From Turneriella sp942492915 (lineage in GTDB: Bacteria > Spirochaetota > Leptospiria > Turneriellales > Turneriellaceae): a DNA stretch of 64,000 nt. Below the pieces are notes generated by a model. That model worked only from the letters and a program-made list of their open reading frames with translations. It made no database searches and was not told the origin of the DNA. The DNA lies in assembly GCA_942492915.1 (NCBI GenBank), contig OW818662.1:186001-250000 (forward strand), given 5' to 3'. Every line of letters starts with the position of its first letter. The first letter of the stretch is position 1. The position numbers and the translations under genes are program-made. Below, piece after piece: positions 1 through 8,943 of the stretch.

Positions 1-3000
1 ACGCTGGTAAAGCAGCCCCAACTTATGAAGAGTGGGTGGCGCTCGTCGGTCAAGATAAAACCGACCAACTATACGCCGGCATCGGTCAAGACAGCCTCAA
101 TTTGCTCACCTACGGCATCGGCCAGTCGAACATGGTACTTCTTATTAACGGTATCACCGTCGGCTCAAAGCTCGTGACTCTCGTCGGTAACGACGGTATC
201 GCGGGCAACGGCCCCGGTTCAGCCACCGGCCTCGGGGCTGTTGTTACGGTTTACCTTCTGAAATCCGTAGATACGCAAATGCAGGCAAACATGTCGTCGA
301 ATCTCGTGGGCGGCGGCGCCCCACCGGCAGATCAAGATACGGTCACCAATCTTGTCAACGTCATTAACGGCCTCACTGCAACAGAAATTCAAACGAAGCT
401 CATCGAACTCTTCGGGCCGCTCGGCTTTAACCTGACGCGTAGCCTAGCGGTTGCATCGGCAGGGCCAGTGTACACGCCAGCTGAACAGCAGCTGATTGTC
501 GATCGCATGTCGCGCGTTGTTGCGCACGTTGATCCCGGTGCAGCGACCTGTACGAAAGTTTGTACTCTGCTGACGAGCCTCGCTGCTGCCGATATCACGG
601 GCGCAACGGGCAAACTAAAGGTCATGATGACGTACAATCTCGCATCAGGTATGACTTTGGCAAATAAGCTCGTCGAAACGATTGAAACAACTTCGAACAT
701 AGCAAACCTTGTGACTGTGATTCAAGGCGTTACGTTTGCGAACACCTCGGCGAAAATGATGCCGATCATAGACACTGTCACTGATTGTACGAAGATGGGT
801 TATACCATTAATAACGTCACCACTCTGGCAACTCTGATTGACCTAATTAACAACGTTCAAGTACCTGCAAACATGGGTAACCTGATCAACCTTTCAGAAA
901 ATGGCGGCACATGGACTGGCCAGGTCAGCCCTGCTGAAACCTGGGGCGTTCCTGTCAAAGCAGCGCCATTCGCTACTGCGCCCACGGCGGCGACAATTAC
1001 GGGTAACGTCGCAGCGGGCTCGCTCACATCAATTAACGTGACTGTGGCTGGTGCAAACTACCTTCCCGGCATCACGCTGACATTCCCGGGTTGTACCACG
1101 CAGCCGACAGTACATTTGCAGCAGTTGGGTGGCGCAATCACAGTAGGCGTCTCGAGTGCTTCAGGCCCGCATTATGTGGTTGCCGGTGGCGCAGGTTGCA
1201 CGAACGGTGCAGCTCAAGCGGCAACGATAGTTGCTCCTGCAGCGGGCAACCGTACCGGCATGGAGCGCCTTGTCGCGACCATCAACGGTATCGCACCTGC
1301 AGCAACGTATTATAAACTCCTGAACCTCGTCGACGGAGTTTCAGATATGAACAAAATGGTGCGCCTTGTGCAAGACGTGAACACTGTGGGCGACGTTTTT
1401 GATCTTGTGAACAACATGTCAGGTGTCGTCGGTGCAACTTGTACTGTAGCGAACGGCCAAGATACCGTTGGTATCGCCGGTGGCGGTGGCGCTGGTGCCG
1501 CAGCAGCGTCGTTTAACGTATCAAACGGCGTTGCTTACATCCGTGTCAGTGCAGGCGGTGCCGGTTATACTTCGCAGCCCACAATCACAGTTCCAGGTTG
1601 CACCGCGGTAACTTTTACCGCAACAATTACGGGTGGTGTGATCACTCAGATCACCGCCAATAACCCGGTGAACAACCTGACCCAGGTAGTTGAACTCATG
1701 ACGCTCGCCAACATGGCGCGCCTGCAACAGGTGATGGACGGCCAGCGTGCGTTCGACAACACCAACCAAGCCCTTCAGACAAATGCCGCGCTAACTACGA
1801 CTTACCTTGGTAAGCTCAATGTGCTGATGACCAACCTGTCACAGCCACTCGAAGGCCCCCTGAAAGTTGGCGACCTTTTGAATGGCGTCACCAATACCGA
1901 CAAGATTATCGACCTGATTTGGGGCGTGAGCGTCACGACAAACCTGGCAACGGTGATCAACGGTATCTTCAAGACCTCTGAAGTGCCTGGCTGCTCTGAT
2001 GGTTCGGCAGGTACGTTCGTAGGCCCTTCAACGGCTACGGCTTCAGACACCGGCACCTGCGAAAATTCGGGCAATGGATTCTTCTACGGTGAGCGCGATC
2101 GCGCCGTGACGACGTTGGTATACCTCGTAGAAAATGTTACATCGTCGGCCAAACTTGTCACGATGATCGACAACATCACGCCTGCAAAAGTTATCGCGCT
2201 GGTGAACCATACGGCTACATACAGCCAGCACGCCGATGGCACGGGGCACGTATACCCGCGGGGTGCTGTGGGCATTGACGCACAGGCGGCAGGCAAGAGG
2301 CTCGTGAAGATCGTAGAAAATACTACGACGATCTCGCAGCTCGTGTTCGTCACCAACAACGTCAGCTCGATAATCAAAATGTCGAAACTCGTTTCGTTTA
2401 TGGATATCGGCACCGTGGCAACTGACGGTACCGGCAAACTTGCGGTGCTGATTAACGCGGTAAACGGTCTCAACTGCTATAACTCGGCGACAATTCCAGG
2501 TCGCGGCGATACGGTCAACAGCAACCCTGACGACAGCGTCGGTTGCGCGGCACTCGCCAGCCCGAACGCACAGGGAATGGGCAAAATGGTTAACGTGATC
2601 GAGTTTGTCGATGGTGCGACAACTTCGGCTGCGATGGTGCAGCTCAAGAACCTGATGAACGACGTTACCGACATCAACAAGATGGCCGACCTCATCAACC
2701 AGACGCTCAACTCGTCGAACATCGTGGGTCTGCTCAACGGTGTGACCGACCCGCGTTATGGTACTTCAACGACTGACCTCGTGTCGCTCATGAACAACCT
2801 GCCGCGTGGCGAGATCACCAAATTGGTGTCGCTCGTCGGTGAAATCGGTAACGCAACAGGCACGGCGACGGCTACGTTTCCGGGTCAAGACCACGTCTTG
2901 ATCGCGCAACTGATGGCCGGATATGTCACCGCAAACATCACTACGACTTCAGGTGTCGGCATGGCGACCATGAGCGCGCTCATGGGCACTTTGGGCATCT

Positions 3001-4424
3001 CTGGTGCCCCGGGCGCGGTGGGCATTACCGGTGGTGCAAACTACACGACCGCACCGGCCGTGGGTGGTCTGAACGCTGGTGGTGGCACCGGCGCAACGGC
3101 AACTGCTTCTATTTCGCCGGCATTGGGCGCGGTAACGCGCGTGACGCTGACGAATGAAGGTGTCTGCACTGTTGCACCTACAGGCGCAACGGTGAACGGT
3201 GGCGGTACAGGTGCATCAGTAACAGTTATCACGGCGCCAACTTCAGCTTCGGCTACCAACTTTAAGGTCAAAGCAGTATACATTAACGGTGGTGGTTCTG
3301 GTTATGCGGCCTCAACGCTTACATTCACAGGCGGTACCTGCGGTACGGCGCCAGCGGCGACGACAACGGTAAACGGCGTCATCGGCGCCTCGGTTACCGC
3401 AGGCGGCACTGGCTATACTGACAGCTTCACCGGCGTCACATTTACAGGTGGTGGCGGTGCCGGTGCAACGGCGACAGCGCTTGTTGCCGGCCCAATCAAC
3501 ACGCTCACCAGCTTCTACGGCGGCGCAGGCTACACAACAGGACAAATTTGCCCGATACGCGGTGCGGGTGGCTCTGGTGCAACGTGCACTGTCACGGCTC
3601 CGGCCGGCGTTGTCACGGGTTGCTCAGCTATCGGCGCGGGAACTGGTTACATTGATGGCCAGATCGTATCGATCGGTGGTGGTGCGGTGATTCGCGCCAC
3701 AGTGGTTGCCGGTGCAATTACCGGTTACACGGTCGTCAACGGTGGTTGCGGTTATTCGGGCACGCCTTCTCTGGTTGTGGCTTCGGGTGCCAATGAGTGT
3801 GGTACCGCACCTGCGGCCACAACGGTGACGGTTGCAGCGGGTGTTGTGACGGGCGTAACCGGCGGGCTCGGCGGCACAGCTTGCCCTGCCAACCCGACAG
3901 TTACTGTGGGTAATGCACCTTACGCAGCGCACGGCGACGGCGCGACGGCGATTGTGGGTAGCGTGACCGGTGGTCAGGTTGTCGCAATCAGCTTCTCGCC
4001 CGCAGCAGACAGCCTCGCGCAACTTCTCACCAACACAGAAAAAGCTCCCGGTTCGGCAGCAATCAACTACAACGGTACAACCACCCCGAACGTGTCAGCA
4101 CGTGAAGGTATGGTGCGCATGCTGCACCACGGTGTGAACCACACGAGTGCGGGTTATCTGATTGCCAACGGCGGTGCGTTCGCGGTGAACAACGTCGACT
4201 ACCCGGGCATCGGGCCGGTACACATTGGTCAGAACGTTCTGGGTGGCCTCAGCGCGACATCGGTGATGACCGTCGTCAACATGCTGAACAACGACACCAC
4301 GAGCTTAACTGACCTCGTGACGCTGATCGGTTGCGGTGACCACGTTGAGTACGCTCGCACGGCTCCGCTGACAGACAACGACTTTCACGCTTTCTGCTCA
4401 GGCCACAGCCCGAACCTGTGGTAA
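1..4424 (+). CDS. Giant repeat surface protein, 5'-truncated by window edge
   Basis: The frame is open from base 3 with no stop, so the true start lies outside the window; the GTG at 36 is only the first internal start codon. The visible part is about 1470 residues. The first ~980 residues carry many diverged copies of a short motif resembling LVxLINxVxDxxK, enriched in Asn, Val and Leu. Residues ~985-1300 are Gly/Thr/Ala-rich with recurring GGxGYT and GGGTGATAT units. The last ~110 residues, ending GCGD...NLW, match the C-terminus of the protein at 8943-12992, so the two are paralogs. I know no function; a cell-surface or outer-membrane location is inferred from the lipoprotein signal of the paralog. 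Two hairpins follow the stop codon. Confidence 0.8.
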   Translation, partial: AGKAAPTYEEWVALVGQDKTDQLYAGIGQDSLNLLTYGIGQSNMVLLINGITVGSKLVTLVGNDGIAGNGPGSATGLGAVVTVYLLKSVDTQMQANMSSNLVGGGAPPADQDTVTNLVNVINGLTATEIQTKLIELFGPLGFNLTRSLAVASAGPVYTPAEQQLIVDRMSRVVAHVDPGAATCTKVCTLLTSLAAADITGATGKLKVMMTYNLASGMTLANKLVETIETTSNIANLVTVIQGVTFANTSAKMMPIIDTVTDCTKMGYTINNVTTLATLIDLINNVQVPANMGNLINLSENGGTWTGQVSPAETWGVPVKAAPFATAPTAATITGNVAAGSLTSINVTVAGANYLPGITLTFPGCTTQPTVHLQQLGGAITVGVSSASGPHYVVAGGAGCTNGAAQAATIVAPAAGNRTGMERLVATINGIAPAATYYKLLNLVDGVSDMNKMVRLVQDVNTVGDVFDLVNNMSGVVGATCTVANGQDTVGIAGGGGAGAAAASFNVSNGVAYIRVSAGGAGYTSQPTITVPGCTAVTFTATITGGVITQITANNPVNNLTQVVELMTLANMARLQQVMDGQRAFDNTNQALQTNAALTTTYLGKLNVLMTNLSQPLEGPLKVGDLLNGVTNTDKIIDLIWGVSVTTNLATVINGIFKTSEVPGCSDGSAGTFVGPSTATASDTGTCENSGNGFFYGERDRAVTTLVYLVENVTSSAKLVTMIDNITPAKVIALVNHTATYSQHADGTGHVYPRGAVGIDAQAAGKRLVKIVENTTTISQLVFVTNNVSSIIKMSKLVSFMDIGTVATDGTGKLAVLINAVNGLNCYNSATIPGRGDTVNSNPDDSVGCAALASPNAQGMGKMVNVIEFVDGATTSAAMVQLKNLMNDVTDINKMADLINQTLNSSNIVGLLNGVTDPRYGTSTTDLVSLMNNLPRGEITKLVSLVGEIGNATGTATATFPGQDHVLIAQLMAGYVTANITTTSGVGMATMSALMGTLGISGAPGAVGITGGANYTTAPAVGGLNAGGGTGATATASISPALGAVTRVTLTNEGVCTVAPTGATVNGGGTGASVTVITAPTSASATNFKVKAVYINGGGSGYAASTLTFTGGTCGTAPAATTTVNGVIGASVTAGGTGYTDSFTGVTFTGGGGAGATATALVAGPINTLTSFYGGAGYTTGQICPIRGAGGSGATCTVTAPAGVVTGCSAIGAGTGYIDGQIVSIGGGAVIRATVVAGAITGYTVVNGGCGYSGTPSLVVASGANECGTAPAATTVTVAAGVVTGVTGGLGGTACPANPTVTVGNAPYAAHGDGATAIVGSVTGGQVVAISFSPAADSLAQLLTNTEKAPGSAAINYNGTTTPNVSAREGMVRMLHHGVNHTSAGYLIANGGAFAVNNVDYPGIGPVHIGQNVLGGLSATSVMTVVNMLNNDTTSLTDLVTLIGCGDHVEYARTAPLTDNDFHAFCSGHSPNLW

Positions 4425-4431
4425 GGGTAAA

Positions 4432-4461
4432 CATTTCTGGTGCGGCGACGCACCAGAAATG
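4432..4461 (+). repeat. 13-bp perfect inverted repeat with GCGA tetraloop
   Basis: The arms at 4432-4444 and 4449-4461 are perfectly complementary and enclose a GNRA-type GCGA loop. The hairpin starts 7 bases after the stop codon of the giant repeat protein and lies 9 bases before an intrinsic terminator. It may protect the transcript 3' end. It has no U tract of its own. Confidence 0.75.
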
Positions 4462-4470
4462 GTCTGAAGA

Positions 4471-4492
4471 GGCCGCGCAAGCGGCCTTTTTT
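4471..4492 (+). terminator. Rho-independent terminator
   Basis: GGCCGC, a GCAA tetraloop and GCGGCC are followed by six T. This is the end of the transcript carrying the first giant repeat protein, so the gene at 4548 probably has its own promoter in 4493-4547. Confidence 0.85.
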
Positions 4493-4547
4493 ATGCCTTG
4501 ATTCAACTGTTGCAAACTTCGCCACATAAACGTCCGATAATAATGAA

Positions 4548-5498
4548 ATGCGCAAGGGTTACCTGACAGTTTTACTTGCGCTCATTGCAGGCAGTTCGCT
4601 GTCTGCGGCCACTCGCGTATCGCTCGGCTATGGCATGCAGTTGAACAGTATGTTGAATTCTACGCTCGGCTCAAATGTGCAGAAGCAGGTATTGAATTCA
4701 GGCGCGGTGCCGCTCGTGGGGCAGAGCGCCGGCACTGACTACCGCAGCGCCTGGAGCGCGAGCGCAGACGACAGCGTGACCCCCTATGCGCTCGTGAGTG
4801 TGCCCGAACTGCGCATCTCATCAGACTTTGACAGCGGTAGCTCGAAGTTGGGGTTTTTTACTTCGCTCACCGGCATCGTGCCGCAGACTTCACTATATTC
4901 TGCGGGTAGCTACCAGCTTAAAGAGGGTGCAACCTGCGCCGGCGTACAGTATGCAACCTGCCCGTTGGCTGCAGTGAACTTCGTCGGTGCGTCAGGTACA
5001 GGCACGTATGATTCTGAGATCCGCACGAATCTGCGCTTCTATGCACTGACCGGCGGCATGACCTGGGCACGTTCGCTCGGCAGTAAGTGGCAAGGCGACC
5101 TGACGCTGGTCGCAGAGTTTGGTGTTAACGTGCAGTCGTTCGCGGCGCGCACCGAATTTTCGGCGACGCGTTGCACCACCGGCAGCTCGATACCGTGCGC
5201 GCAGATCGCCGACGTGCGCGCGGTGCAGGGCGAACTCAAGACCGAATCGGTCTATGCATTCGGCCCGGTGCTCGGCGCGACGCTGCGTTATGAACGGCCG
5301 CAGGCCCGTTGGTTTGTCGAGGCGGGTGCGTCGGCACTGATCTTGTTCGCGCAGTTGCAGAACACGGGCTATACAAATTTTGTCGGCGGCAGTTCGGTCG
5401 CCTTCACGCAGTCTTCTGGCACAATGGGGATAGATACCGCGCAGAATATTTTTGCGGTGCTACCTTCTGTTACTGTGCGGTGCGGAATCAGACTATGA
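4548..5498 (+). CDS. Exported protein, probable outer-membrane protein
   Basis: 316 residues. The first ~20 residues (MRKGYLTVLLALIAGSSLSA) are a clear cleavable signal peptide. The rest alternates polar and hydrophobic residues, is rich in Ser, Thr, Gly and Tyr, and has no internal transmembrane helix, as in a small beta-barrel. Four Cys sit in two pairs (around ATCAG/ATCPL and TRCTT/IPCAQ). It is the first of four exported proteins placed head to tail between the two giant repeat proteins, and is separated from the upstream gene by a terminator. I do not recognise the family, and barrel topology is an inference. Confidence 0.75.
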   Translation: MRKGYLTVLLALIAGSSLSAATRVSLGYGMQLNSMLNSTLGSNVQKQVLNSGAVPLVGQSAGTDYRSAWSASADDSVTPYALVSVPELRISSDFDSGSSKLGFFTSLTGIVPQTSLYSAGSYQLKEGATCAGVQYATCPLAAVNFVGASGTGTYDSEIRTNLRFYALTGGMTWARSLGSKWQGDLTLVAEFGVNVQSFAARTEFSATRCTTGSSIPCAQIADVRAVQGELKTESVYAFGPVLGATLRYERPQARWFVEAGASALILFAQLQNTGYTNFVGGSSVAFTQSSGTMGIDTAQNIFAVLPSVTVRCGIRL

Positions 5499-5654
5499 TC
5501 TGTACTCTGTTGTTGTCGTTTTTGACCTTTCTGGGCCGTCTCATAAAGAATGAATGGGCAGCGGGGGGCCATCTCTGATGCAGCGCTGCGGCCGTACGCA
5601 CGTATCTGCGCAGTTATGGTTGTCCATAGCTATGACCGCAAACGGCGGGCGCAC

Positions 5655-6644
5655 ATGAGAAGACTGCTGATCTTCAGCCTGTTTCTCGGCCCAGCCGGGC
5701 AGCTGTTCGCTGAAAAGTGGATCTCACCCCCTGTGACGGTCAAGGCCGAAGGCGAGACCGACGAGCAGGGTAACAAACGGCCGGCGGGTCGCCCCGGCTA
5801 TTTCAGCATTTACCTCGGCGCTCGTGCGGCGCTGCCGCTCGTTGCCGACCCGACCGCGACGAGTGTGGCCGAATCTTATGCCAACAGCAATATTATCAGA
5901 GCGCAAGAGATAATCTACAAGGGCACCGCTCCGGCTTACGAGGCTTCATCCTCATCGTTTTTGACGATGCCTGCGCTGCGCGCCGAGTGGGATATACCTT
6001 TTGAGCGCACCGCCTTTATGCCGAAATGGCAGGCTTTTTCTTTGCAGCTTTCATTCGAAGGCGCATCGTCGCTCACTTCGGGGTTGCTCGCCGCGAACGG
6101 CAATTTTCGCTATCTGAACGCGCAGGCCCAGCATGTGGCGCTCACCGATGTGACGTATAGCGGTTCACTCAAAGTAACCGAGCGCCACCAGTACCTCGCG
6201 CCAATGCTCGGTATCGGTTTTGAGGCCGGCAACCCTCAAGGGGTGCGTTTTGTCGGGTCGTTTTCACTCGGTGCAGCGCTGCAGAACGGCCAACGAGCGT
6301 ATGACTTCTCGCTGTCTCCGCAGCAGATCAGCGCGGGCGCATACAGTGATACGTATGTGATTACAGCTTCGGCGAATGAGTCTTACACCATGGCGTTCTT
6401 GCTCGCTGGTCGCGCAGAAATCGGGGTACGATGGCGGCTAAATGCGAAACTTCACATGGCATTTCTTGTTTCGTGTGCGGCGCACTACGGATTGCTGCGC
6501 TACTCGGGCACGGGTATTTTTGCCGAGCGGGCAGGGGGTTCAGCAGAGAAGAATATCTACCAAAAAGTAGTTTCAAGCACAAGCGACGAAGTCTACTTAG
6601 GCCTTGTACCGGGTGTTTTTTTGGCACTGAGTCACGAGATATGA
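5655..6644 (+). CDS. Exported protein, probable outer-membrane protein
   Basis: 329 residues from the ATG at 5655. An open frame extends upstream to 5550, but the 5655 start places a signal peptide (MRRLLIFSLFLGPAGQLFA) at the N-terminus. The mature part has amphipathic, aromatic-rich strands with no membrane helix, consistent with a beta-barrel. The stop overlaps the next start as ATGA, implying translational coupling in a four-gene run. The family is unknown; it is grouped with its neighbours by size, signal peptide and context, not by clear sequence identity. Confidence 0.75.
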   Translation: MRRLLIFSLFLGPAGQLFAEKWISPPVTVKAEGETDEQGNKRPAGRPGYFSIYLGARAALPLVADPTATSVAESYANSNIIRAQEIIYKGTAPAYEASSSSFLTMPALRAEWDIPFERTAFMPKWQAFSLQLSFEGASSLTSGLLAANGNFRYLNAQAQHVALTDVTYSGSLKVTERHQYLAPMLGIGFEAGNPQGVRFVGSFSLGAALQNGQRAYDFSLSPQQISAGAYSDTYVITASANESYTMAFLLAGRAEIGVRWRLNAKLHMAFLVSCAAHYGLLRYSGTGIFAERAGGSAEKNIYQKVVSSTSDEVYLGLVPGVFLALSHEI

Positions 6645-7828
6645 ACATAATAACTAAACACGTGTTCACTAATTTCTTTCGCTTTCTGTCGGCAGTCCTG
6701 GCTGTGTCCGTGGTGGTCTGCCTTATTGTGCCCGGGACTAACTATGCCCAGGAAGCCGGTACTATACAGTTAAAGAAGAAAACTCTCAAAAAGCGCATCG
6801 ATGCAAAGGGCAACCTCGTCACTGAAGAGGCCGCCGTCGAAGACATGTACAACGAAACCAATATCGGTTCGATTGCACAGCTAGACCCGCGCGCGAATCG
6901 TGCGTTCTTCACGCACACGTGGTATATCAAGGCATCGACTACAGTAAACTATTTTAATTTGGGCTCTGAATTTCAGGGCGTCATCAAGCAAATCGAAGGC
7001 GCGTTCGGCGGCGACTCGCTCAACATGAAACTTCTGAACGTGAACTCAGATTTTTCGATGGCGAGTGGTCAGAAAGTGCAGCGTGCGCCGACGCACTTCT
7101 TGCCCACGGGCAACCTCTCGCTTGGTTTCTACTTTGGTAAACACCAGGTAGAGCTCGAATTCGGCATCGCAGGTTTGGTGCCTCTTAAAACCGTCGACCT
7201 CGATACCACGCTGACGCTCACCGACCGCACGCCGATCGGCAGCGCGAACTGCGCAACCGCAGCGGCGTGCCCGCTCGCCAATTTGGGTTTTGTAAACCCT
7301 ACAACGCGCAGCGGTGAATACCAGTTTCGCATGACGATGAACGAAGACGTCTGGATTCTCACGCCTTCGCTTGCATACGACTATGTGTTTCTGACGCGTA
7401 AATGGGGCCGCATGAGCGCGGGTGGCGCAGCGGGCGCCATGATTCTTTCGACCTCGCAGCAGATCGCGTTCAAGGCGATTCGCACCGACATCACGCAGGT
7501 AGAAGCGCCGGCGGATTATCTCAAGCAACGTATTCTTCAGGGTTCGGCAAACTCTACCAACGTGACCGACATTGGTCCGATTTTCAGGCTGCACCTTACG
7601 TACCGCCCGCCACCGATGTCGAAGTTTCTGAACGCACAAACAGAGTTTCGCATCGGCGCCAATTATGGTTTTGTGTATCTCAACCGTGACGTCGACGGTG
7701 TCGGTCAGGCAATACTCGGCGAAACGCTGTACGGAACTTTTCCACTCACATCGCTCGGCTTCAAGAGCCGCGAGACCAATAAGTTTGAAATGCTCGGTGG
7801 ATTCATTCAAGCGGGGATAGTGTTCTGA
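6641..7828 (+). CDS. Exported protein, probable outer-membrane protein
   Basis: 395 residues. The ATG at 6641 overlaps the previous stop (ATGA); a longer open frame from 6431 runs inside the upstream gene and is rejected. The N-terminal ~40 residues are a long signal peptide ending near NYAQ, followed by a Lys-rich stretch around residues 45-65. The remainder is strand-like, with motifs such as GNLSLGFYFGKHQVELEFG and a C-terminal IQAGIVF that resembles a final barrel strand. The stop overlaps the next gene (TGATG). No function is recognised. Confidence 0.75.
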   Translation: MNIITKHVFTNFFRFLSAVLAVSVVVCLIVPGTNYAQEAGTIQLKKKTLKKRIDAKGNLVTEEAAVEDMYNETNIGSIAQLDPRANRAFFTHTWYIKASTTVNYFNLGSEFQGVIKQIEGAFGGDSLNMKLLNVNSDFSMASGQKVQRAPTHFLPTGNLSLGFYFGKHQVELEFGIAGLVPLKTVDLDTTLTLTDRTPIGSANCATAAACPLANLGFVNPTTRSGEYQFRMTMNEDVWILTPSLAYDYVFLTRKWGRMSAGGAAGAMILSTSQQIAFKAIRTDITQVEAPADYLKQRILQGSANSTNVTDIGPIFRLHLTYRPPPMSKFLNAQTEFRIGANYGFVYLNRDVDGVGQAILGETLYGTFPLTSLGFKSRETNKFEMLGGFIQAGIVF

Positions 7829-8943
7829 TGAATATCCGTCGCTGCGCTCTGGATATTCATCGGGTAGGCCTTGCGGCGTTGTTCCTGATTTGGGCGCCTT
7901 TGTCCGCTCAAACCCTGAAGCCCTCTGACCCGGCACCGGCAGGTCTGGCCTCAGACCCAATGGATTTTCCCGCACCCGGCGAAGGCTCTTCGATCAGCAA
8001 GATGCCAAAGGTCGATGGCGCCCTGGCGCAGATGCGCAAGAAATACTTCTATCTCGGTGAGCTTACCTGGCGCGGTGGTATCGTACTCGCGAGTGAGACC
8101 AGCGATTGGGCCGAGAGCCGCAAGTCGGCGATCGAAAAAGATATCTTTCGCCAGGCAAGCGTTTCAAACAACTCGACGAACCAGGCAGTATCGGTGCAGC
8201 AACAAGGTGCCATGAACTACATGGTCGGCATTGAGGGCCTGCTCGGGGTTAATCTCGACCAGTTGCCGGGGCTGCGCGACGTTAAGGCGCTGAAAGACAA
8301 GAAGTTCTTGCGCGTTGGTTTTCACGCGTACATGGCGCCCTTGTACAAAAAGACAACACAGACCGTGAGCGGTCCGTTTGCGTATTACGATGCGAGCGCT
8401 TTGACGCCAACACGAACATACCCCGGCACGGTTCAGGTCGATGAGAATCTGCTCACCGTCGCGCCCGGCATGTCGTTTTTCTATTGGTACGAGCGCGGTC
8501 TGTTTGACCGAAAACTGATGCCGTATATCGGCGTCGAAGTCGGCCTTTCGATCGTCTATGGCAAACGTAAGTACGTGATGGATGCGCAGTCTTACAGCGC
8601 CACGGTCAACGACGGGTTTAATCCTGCTTACCTCGCGCAATACAATGTCGAGGCCAACCTGCAAGAAAGCATCATCAACGACCTCGGCTTTCGGGTAATG
8701 CCCGCAATTGGCTTTCAGTTGCACATCAGCAGCGGCCACTATGTCGATCTGCGCATCGGCTACCAATTGCAGGAATACAACGTGACGATGAACCGCCGTG
8801 GTTCGCTCACCGAAACGAAAAAAGACGCGAATGGCAACTTCGCCGTTACGTGGAGCGAAGACTTTCTCGATAAAACACGCTCGGCAAAACTTTCGCAGAG
8901 TGGTATTGTGATACTGCTCGGCTATACAGCGGGGTTATTCTAA
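7828..8943 (+). CDS. Exported protein, probable outer-membrane protein
   Basis: 371 residues, coupled to the preceding gene by TGATG. Signal peptide ends near APLSAQ. A Pro-rich linker follows (residues ~32-60), then strand-like sequence ending in LLGYTAGLF, typical of a last beta strand. The stop TAA overlaps the ATG of the giant lipoprotein downstream (TAATG), so the run 4548-12992 reads as one coupled unit. Family unknown; an outer-membrane location is inferred. Confidence 0.75.
   Translation: MNIRRCALDIHRVGLAALFLIWAPLSAQTLKPSDPAPAGLASDPMDFPAPGEGSSISKMPKVDGALAQMRKKYFYLGELTWRGGIVLASETSDWAESRKSAIEKDIFRQASVSNNSTNQAVSVQQQGAMNYMVGIEGLLGVNLDQLPGLRDVKALKDKKFLRVGFHAYMAPLYKKTTQTVSGPFAYYDASALTPTRTYPGTVQVDENLLTVAPGMSFFYWYERGLFDRKLMPYIGVEVGLSIVYGKRKYVMDAQSYSATVNDGFNPAYLAQYNVEANLQESIINDLGFRVMPAIGFQLHISSGHYVDLRIGYQLQEYNVTMNRRGSLTETKKDANGNFAVTWSEDFLDKTRSAKLSQSGIVILLGYTAGLF

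Noticed and set aside
3000..3960. Dense GGTGG/ACCGG-type DNA repeats, considered as a CRISPR-like or mobile array
   Set aside because: The units follow the codons of Gly/Thr-rich protein repeats, vary in length and sequence, and contain no spacers.
7046..7975. 309-codon open frame on the minus strand
   Set aside because: It lies across two coupled plus-strand exported genes and has the Arg/His-rich composition of a shadow frame.
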